This document shows, piece after piece, positions 60,716 to 64,000 of a stretch of 64,000 nucleotides of DNA. The DNA is from Acidobacteriota bacterium (GTDB lineage: Bacteria; Acidobacteriota; Blastocatellia; UBA7656). The translations under genes and the position numbers were made by a program. Every line of letters begins with the position of its first letter. The first letter of the stretch is position 1. The notes below the pieces were generated by a model. The model was not told the DNA's origin, did not search any database, and saw nothing but the letters and a program-made list of their open reading frames with translations. The stretch covers positions 1 through 64,000 of the forward strand of contig JBBPIG010000010.1 in NCBI GenBank assembly GCA_038040445.1, written 5' to 3'.

Positions 60716-61155
60716 AGAACAAGGAAACCACCCAGATCGATCCTCGTCTGCTTGTGCAATGGCTTGGCACTATCGGTGCGAAAGCCGGGTTAATGCAAAG
60801 CAAGACCTGCACAATCGAGGTGCTTCTTACGCTCGCAAAATCGCTCGGGTTGACCCCTGCCAAGGCTAGCGCTCGACCGCGGCTCGTAGAGGACATAGTG
60901 AAGGCGGCCAGCAAGCGGATTGATATCCCGATCGAGGAACTGTACCAAATGTCAATCGAGGATCTGTTAGCCTATTTTCAGCGCATAGAGCCAACGTCTG
61001 AAGAGTTACTGGATCTCCTTCGCACCCTAGAGCTGAATCCGAAGAAAGAGGGTCACAAGAGTTTGATGGAGCTTGCTGCTCGCGAACTGAGCGAAACCGG
61101 CCGATTCCTTCGCATCGCTTCATCTAGCGGACGGGGCGACGACAAGAACAAATGA
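60706..61155 (+). CDS. Small helical partner of the ParA-like ATPase
   Basis: This 149-residue protein is not recognised. It is predicted almost wholly helical: WLGTIGAKAGLMQSKTCTIE, EVLLTLAKSLGLTPAKAS, SIEDLLAYFQRIEPTSEELL, and a charged flexible tail. The start ATG lies inside the ParA stop region (10-nt overlap), with AGGAG ten nt upstream, so synthesis is coupled. By position it should be the ParA partner, replacing ParB, but it has no helix-turn-helix that I can identify. It may be an adaptor or membrane-positioning factor. Confidence 0.75.
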   Translation: MSVENKETTQIDPRLLVQWLGTIGAKAGLMQSKTCTIEVLLTLAKSLGLTPAKASARPRLVEDIVKAASKRIDIPIEELYQMSIEDLLAYFQRIEPTSEELLDLLRTLELNPKKEGHKSLMELAARELSETGRFLRIASSSGRGDDKNK

Positions 61156-61259
61156 TTGTGATTGCAATTTCGTCGGCGGGAATGAGCGCTAGTCGCTCGC
61201 GAATCTTCGGATGGCCCCGCTGGTTCAGGCTGAGATGATCCGTATCCAACCCGTACAAG

Positions 61260-61466
61260 TTACTGCTCCGATTCGCCGGTATCATTCCCCCGACGATGGC
61301 TGGAAATCTCAGTCATGAAGTCGTCGAACGTGGGATCATCACGCAGACTGCCGTGAACCTCCGGCCAGGGGTTGGCGGAGACAGGAGAGGGCAATCCCGG
61401 AACCTCTATGTTGAACACATCGCCCATTTCATCAGCGACGTTTTCAACCAGCACTTGATATTGCAT
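61260..61466 (-). CDS. Small acidic protein next to the patatin gene
   Basis: This 68-residue protein (longer, 82 residues, if ATG 61508 is used) is unrecognised. An N-terminal strand-like piece (YQVLVENVADEMGDVFNIEV) is followed by a Pro-rich loop and an acidic helix (DDPTFDDFMTEIS). It is encoded 51 nt after the patatin stop on the same strand. ATG 61466 has GGAG nine nt upstream. It could be a chaperone, inhibitor or immunity-like partner of the phospholipase; this is inference from position only. Confidence 0.55.
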   Translation of the reverse strand: MQYQVLVENVADEMGDVFNIEVPGLPSPVSANPWPEVHGSLRDDPTFDDFMTEISSHRRGNDTGESEQ

Positions 61467-61517
61467 TTGTACTTTCTCCGTTCTTCCTTTTTGCTCTGAG
61501 CTTTTCATGCGACTTTC

Positions 61518-62909
61518 TTACGATATCAACTCGCGGAATCGCTCGATTGCCAGTTCCGACGGCCGCAGCGGAAACTCAGCGCCGAACAGGATATGCAGGT
61601 TGCACATCGTTACCACGTAGCCCTGGTACATCAGTCGTCCAGAAACATCGATTCCCAGCTTACTGAGGTTCGTGGCCACGGCTGAGTTGTCTTTCGCGAT
61701 CTGCGCCCACTTCTTTTCGCTGTCCGGCTCATTCCTCAATAGCGCGAGCACGGCCCTTGCGCGCTCGGAAACCGGGGCTGTGCCACGAGCGAACGCATTA
61801 GCCACGCGAAACGGACTCTGCGAGATCTGAACCAGTACACCTGGAAGCGCGGATGCCTTGGCCGGCTCGGCGGGATTGTTGCTGGCCACAATCACCTGTC
61901 TGCGAACGTTGGTCGTGTTGATGTACATAACGCCAATCACTCGGACAAGCGCCGCTAGCTCGCTGACGAGTGGAATGCGCCTCAGCCGAATCGGGTTCCA
62001 CGGGACCCGCGCCGACGCGTTGACAACAACGAGTTGCTTTGGCGCCTCGCGTCCCTTTCCAAGCTCTGGCCAGAGCTTGAGGCGCGCGTTGAAGCCCCGC
62101 GCCCACTCATCTCCCATGTTGTCGTACACACCCCCATCCATCAGCACCATCTCGCCGGGCGGTTCCGGAGGCCCACCGTCAGCCGGTGACGATGCGCCGG
62201 TGAAGGAGTGTTGTTTGGTTGGGAGATTCGCTGGCGGGAAAGCGCCCGGCAAAGAAGCCGATGCCTGTACCGCACGCGCCAGCGCCAAATTGGCCGGTTC
62301 CCCGTGGCCGAACATGAAGCTATAGACAAAGCCGCCGGCGAAGAACATCTGTTGGGCCGCGCGAAGATCTGTCGCGCAAATCACGTGGTCGAGGTTCTTC
62401 TTTTTCAACTCGCTGAGCGGCGTTGCGCTTCCGGCAGGTGAAAACAGCGTTGTCCTGAACGCGCGAGCACACACGAAACCTCGCTTGCCGAACAGCCAAC
62501 CCCAAACCGTCAGCCCGAGGACAAACGCGAGCAACCTCACGTACCAGGGGCCGGGCACGACTGCGAACGTCGCGAAAACGAGTACCGCGACAACGACGAG
62601 AAGCGCCAGATAGAGTTTGGTGAGAAGGGGCGCGAACAGTGTTCCTGACTTCGCGATCTGCGTGGCGAGCGGGCTCGCCACACGCTGACGGAAAGTGAGG
62701 CCGTCTGCGCTCGTGAAATCGAGCGCCTGGCCCACGAACCCGTTAGTCAGAGACCCTCCCGACACCGACGCGATGGAGGTCACGCGCGCGTTGGCTTGCG
62801 CATCTACGAGATACATAAGCGCGCCAAGCGTGAAGATGGCAGCTCGGTGCCCCCCGCCTGACAGACTGACCGCCAGACTTGCGAGTTGTGAATTGTCTTG
62901 AGCATTCAT
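61518..62909 (-). CDS. Membrane-anchored patatin-like phospholipase
   Basis: This 463-residue protein is a patatin/cytosolic phospholipase A2-like lipid acyl hydrolase. The oxyanion loop is GGGHRAA (residues 18-24). The nucleophile is Ser50 in SVSGGS, where Ser48 replaces the first Gly of the usual GXSXG. The catalytic Asp is Asp258 in LMDGGVYDN. Two adjacent membrane helices (about 97-119 and 123-141) are inserted between nucleophile and Asp, so it sits in the inner membrane. ATG 62909 has GAGGAG eight nt upstream. Patatins act as housekeeping lipases, virulence factors, or cell-killing effectors in anti-phage systems. The adjacent ParA-like pair makes the last worth testing. Confidence 0.87.
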   Translation of the reverse strand: MNAQDNSQLASLAVSLSGGGHRAAIFTLGALMYLVDAQANARVTSIASVSGGSLTNGFVGQALDFTSADGLTFRQRVASPLATQIAKSGTLFAPLLTKLYLALLVVVAVLVFATFAVVPGPWYVRLLAFVLGLTVWGWLFGKRGFVCARAFRTTLFSPAGSATPLSELKKKNLDHVICATDLRAAQQMFFAGGFVYSFMFGHGEPANLALARAVQASASLPGAFPPANLPTKQHSFTGASSPADGGPPEPPGEMVLMDGGVYDNMGDEWARGFNARLKLWPELGKGREAPKQLVVVNASARVPWNPIRLRRIPLVSELAALVRVIGVMYINTTNVRRQVIVASNNPAEPAKASALPGVLVQISQSPFRVANAFARGTAPVSERARAVLALLRNEPDSEKKWAQIAKDNSAVATNLSKLGIDVSGRLMYQGYVVTMCNLHILFGAEFPLRPSELAIERFRELIS

Positions 62910-63186
62910 GCAGTGAACTCCTCGACGTGAAAGGAAGGCTCGGACTCGTTGAGAACCCCATCAATCTTCTTTCCATCCGTACGCACGACGTACAACTCAT
63001 CTCCCAAAGCAGCGCGACGCGGCTCTTCGTGTTCTCGAAGGTGTGCAGCTTTGAGGGGCTTCTAGATCCCAGTAGTCTTAACGTGATTAAGTGCCCTGAC
63101 CCGGACCATCGCGATACCTCCAAGTGTTCGCGAACGGTTTTACACCTTACAGCCCCTTGGCAGCAAGGGCAGCAACCGGGGGCGGC

Positions 63187-63243
63187 GCCTATTTGGACTG
63201 CGCCACCCTATTTGGACTGCGCCACCCTATTTGGACTGCGCCG
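63187..63243. repeat. Three tandem 19-bp repeats
   Basis: Three consecutive 19-bp units (CCCTATTTGGACTGCGCCA and near-identical) start at 63187, 63206 and 63225. The last merges with the left arm of the hairpin element. Confidence 0.92.
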
Positions 63244-63435
63244 CCCTATTCCTCATTGTGTGACCGTCGAATGCGTGGCGGCGCTTTCTTTGGCTTGAGT
63301 AGCGCACAATCAACCGAGCCCTGACCAAGCACCGACGCGTGTGGTCTTGGCTGGGCGGAACCATTCGGAGCCAAAAGCGCCGCCACGCATGCGACAGTCA
63401 CACAATGAGGAATAGGGCGGCGCACTCCAAATAGG
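63226..63435. repeat. Inverted-repeat (hairpin) element
   Basis: The left arm (63226-63294) and right arm (63370-63435) are reverse complements over about 66 bp with a few mismatches and a small indel. The centre is 75 nt. The outer core TATTTGGACTGCG and inner GGCGGCGCTTT are shared in layout with the inner repeat of the MITE at 55985-56086. It has no coding capacity. Confidence 0.88.
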
Positions 63436-63532
63436 CCACCGCAGTCCAAGCTGGTGGCATCTCAGGAGGTTCACACCGCGAAGCCTCATGCGCTAGTATT
63501 GCGATCACACACATTCCCGCTTGGGGCGTTTG

Positions 63533-64000
63533 ATGGAGAGCATCCTTCAAGACATTCGTTACAGCATTCGTTCGCTGATCAAGACTCCGGGCTTCACCGC
63601 GGTTGCTGTCATCGTGCTCGCGCTGGGCATCGGAGCCAACACCGCAATCTTCACAGTAGTCAACGCAGTTCTGCTTCGGCCGCTTCCCTACCCCGGCTCA
63701 GATCAGCTTGTGATGCTGTGGGAAACCAATCCTCGATTCCAGATCGGCGTCGATACGCTTCCCGTCACTCACGGCAACTTCATGGATTGGCGAGAGCAGA
63801 ACAGTGTCTTTGAATATGTCTCTGTGCTGGGCGTCGGGCGCTGGAATCTGACAGGCATGGGCGACCCGGAACGAGTCAGCGGCGCAAGCGTTTCTCCAAA
63901 CTTTTTCCGGCTGATGGGAACCGAACCAAAGCTCGGCCGCGCGTTTCGCGACGATGAAGAAAAGCCAGGCGCGGGCAAGGTCGTCGTAATAAGCCACGCG
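63533..64000 (+). CDS. ADOP-type permease, truncated by window end
   Basis: The first 156 codons of a third complete-looking ADOP gene. The protein begins MESILQDIRYSIRSLIKTPG, then [18 protein letters not shown] and FMDWREQNSVFEYVS, as in the two other permeases. It includes the first membrane helix and the start of the MacB-like periplasmic domain. A GGGG site is near the ATG. The frame is still open at the window end. A hairpin repeat ends about 100 bp upstream. Confidence 0.9.
   Translation, partial: MESILQDIRYSIRSLIKTPGFTAVAVIVLALGIGANTAIFTVVNAVLLRPLPYPGSDQLVMLWETNPRFQIGVDTLPVTHGNFMDWREQNSVFEYVSVLGVGRWNLTGMGDPERVSGASVSPNFFRLMGTEPKLGRAFRDDEEKPGAGKVVVISHA

Larger units (their letters stand above)
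62910..63532. other. Repeat-bearing gap before the third ADOP gene
   Basis: This 623-bp gap holds about 270 bp with no recognised feature (62910-63180), then the tandem/hairpin repeat described at 63187-63435, then about 100 bp before the ADOP start. Confidence 0.5.

Noticed and set aside
59828-61155. Plasmid or chromosomal partition locus with origin
   Set aside because: There is no ParB, no parS-like or iteron repeats and no replication gene; the ParA-like pair alone does not support an origin.
63124-63324. A short frame across the 19-bp tandem repeats
   Set aside because: It only translates repeat sequence and lacks start signals.

Overview
The window looks like chromosomal DNA of an Acidobacteriota bacterium, probably of the Blastocatellia type; this is inferred from gene content, not from a marker gene. 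It is GC-rich, double-membraned (lpxA, TonB-dependent receptor, TonB-like protein, Wza-like exporter) and carries three large ADOP-type FtsX/MacB permeases plus the 5' stub of a fourth. It also has a giant Oar-like receptor with a carboxypeptidase-regulatory N-terminus, an S46 peptidase and an Alternative Complex III-like gene set. There are no rRNA genes, prophage or CRISPR array. One tRNA-Arg(UCG) is present.

Layout. 1-64: end of a MITE. 0.27-7.9 kb: DPP7-like S46 peptidase, BON-domain protein, CurA-like reductase, a PQQ dehydrogenase with its cytochrome c, and an exported small protein. 7.9-9.8 kb: low-complexity accessory stretch with small unknown genes, an orphan MNT nucleotidyltransferase and an XRE regulator. 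9.9-17.1 kb: exopolysaccharide core (Wza-like exporter, sugar transferase, BY-kinase-like ATPase, ExeA-like ATPase, Wzz-like protein), with a LuxR regulator transcribed divergently from a near-consensus promoter. 17.3-22.7 kb: PqqD-like protein, a candidate structured RNA, tRNA-Arg, a zinc-ribbon pseudo-receiver with PilT, then lpxA facing a DUF374 acyltransferase. 22.7-31.5 kb: APC permease, serine hydrolase with an inserted NTF2-like domain, ADOP permease, and a helical-repeat protein. 32.2-35 kb: LytS/LytTR two-component pair and a JAMM-like exported protein. 35.1-40.1 kb: TonB-dependent receptor with a clear terminator, and an acyl-CoA dehydrogenase. 40.2-49.4 kb: ActA-ActB1-ActB2 and ActC-ActD of an Alternative Complex III-like quinol oxidoreductase, split by two exported carboxypeptidase-regulatory-repeat genes that have their own promoter. 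49.6-55.9 kb: SpoIID/SPOR protein, TonB-like protein, class C-like serine hydrolase, SpoU methyltransferase. 55.9-64 kb: a MITE with 8-bp target duplication, ADOP permease, truncated DUF1778 gene, a ParA-like ATPase with small partner facing a membrane patatin with small partner, a hairpin repeat, and the start of a third ADOP permease.

How it fits together. The EPS genes, PilT, lpxA and DUF374 acyltransferase concern the envelope and surface. The Act genes and the PQQ dehydrogenase/cytochrome pair feed the respiratory chain. The most striking genome-scale signal is a family of exact 7-bp-period degenerate tandem repeats (STRR-like) at gene borders throughout the window, once inside a coding region. 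Beside it are two hairpin/MITE repeat families sharing the core TATTTGGACTGCG. The candidates for something undescribed are the ParA/patatin island, the split Act operon, the 18.3 kb RNA and the heptamer system.
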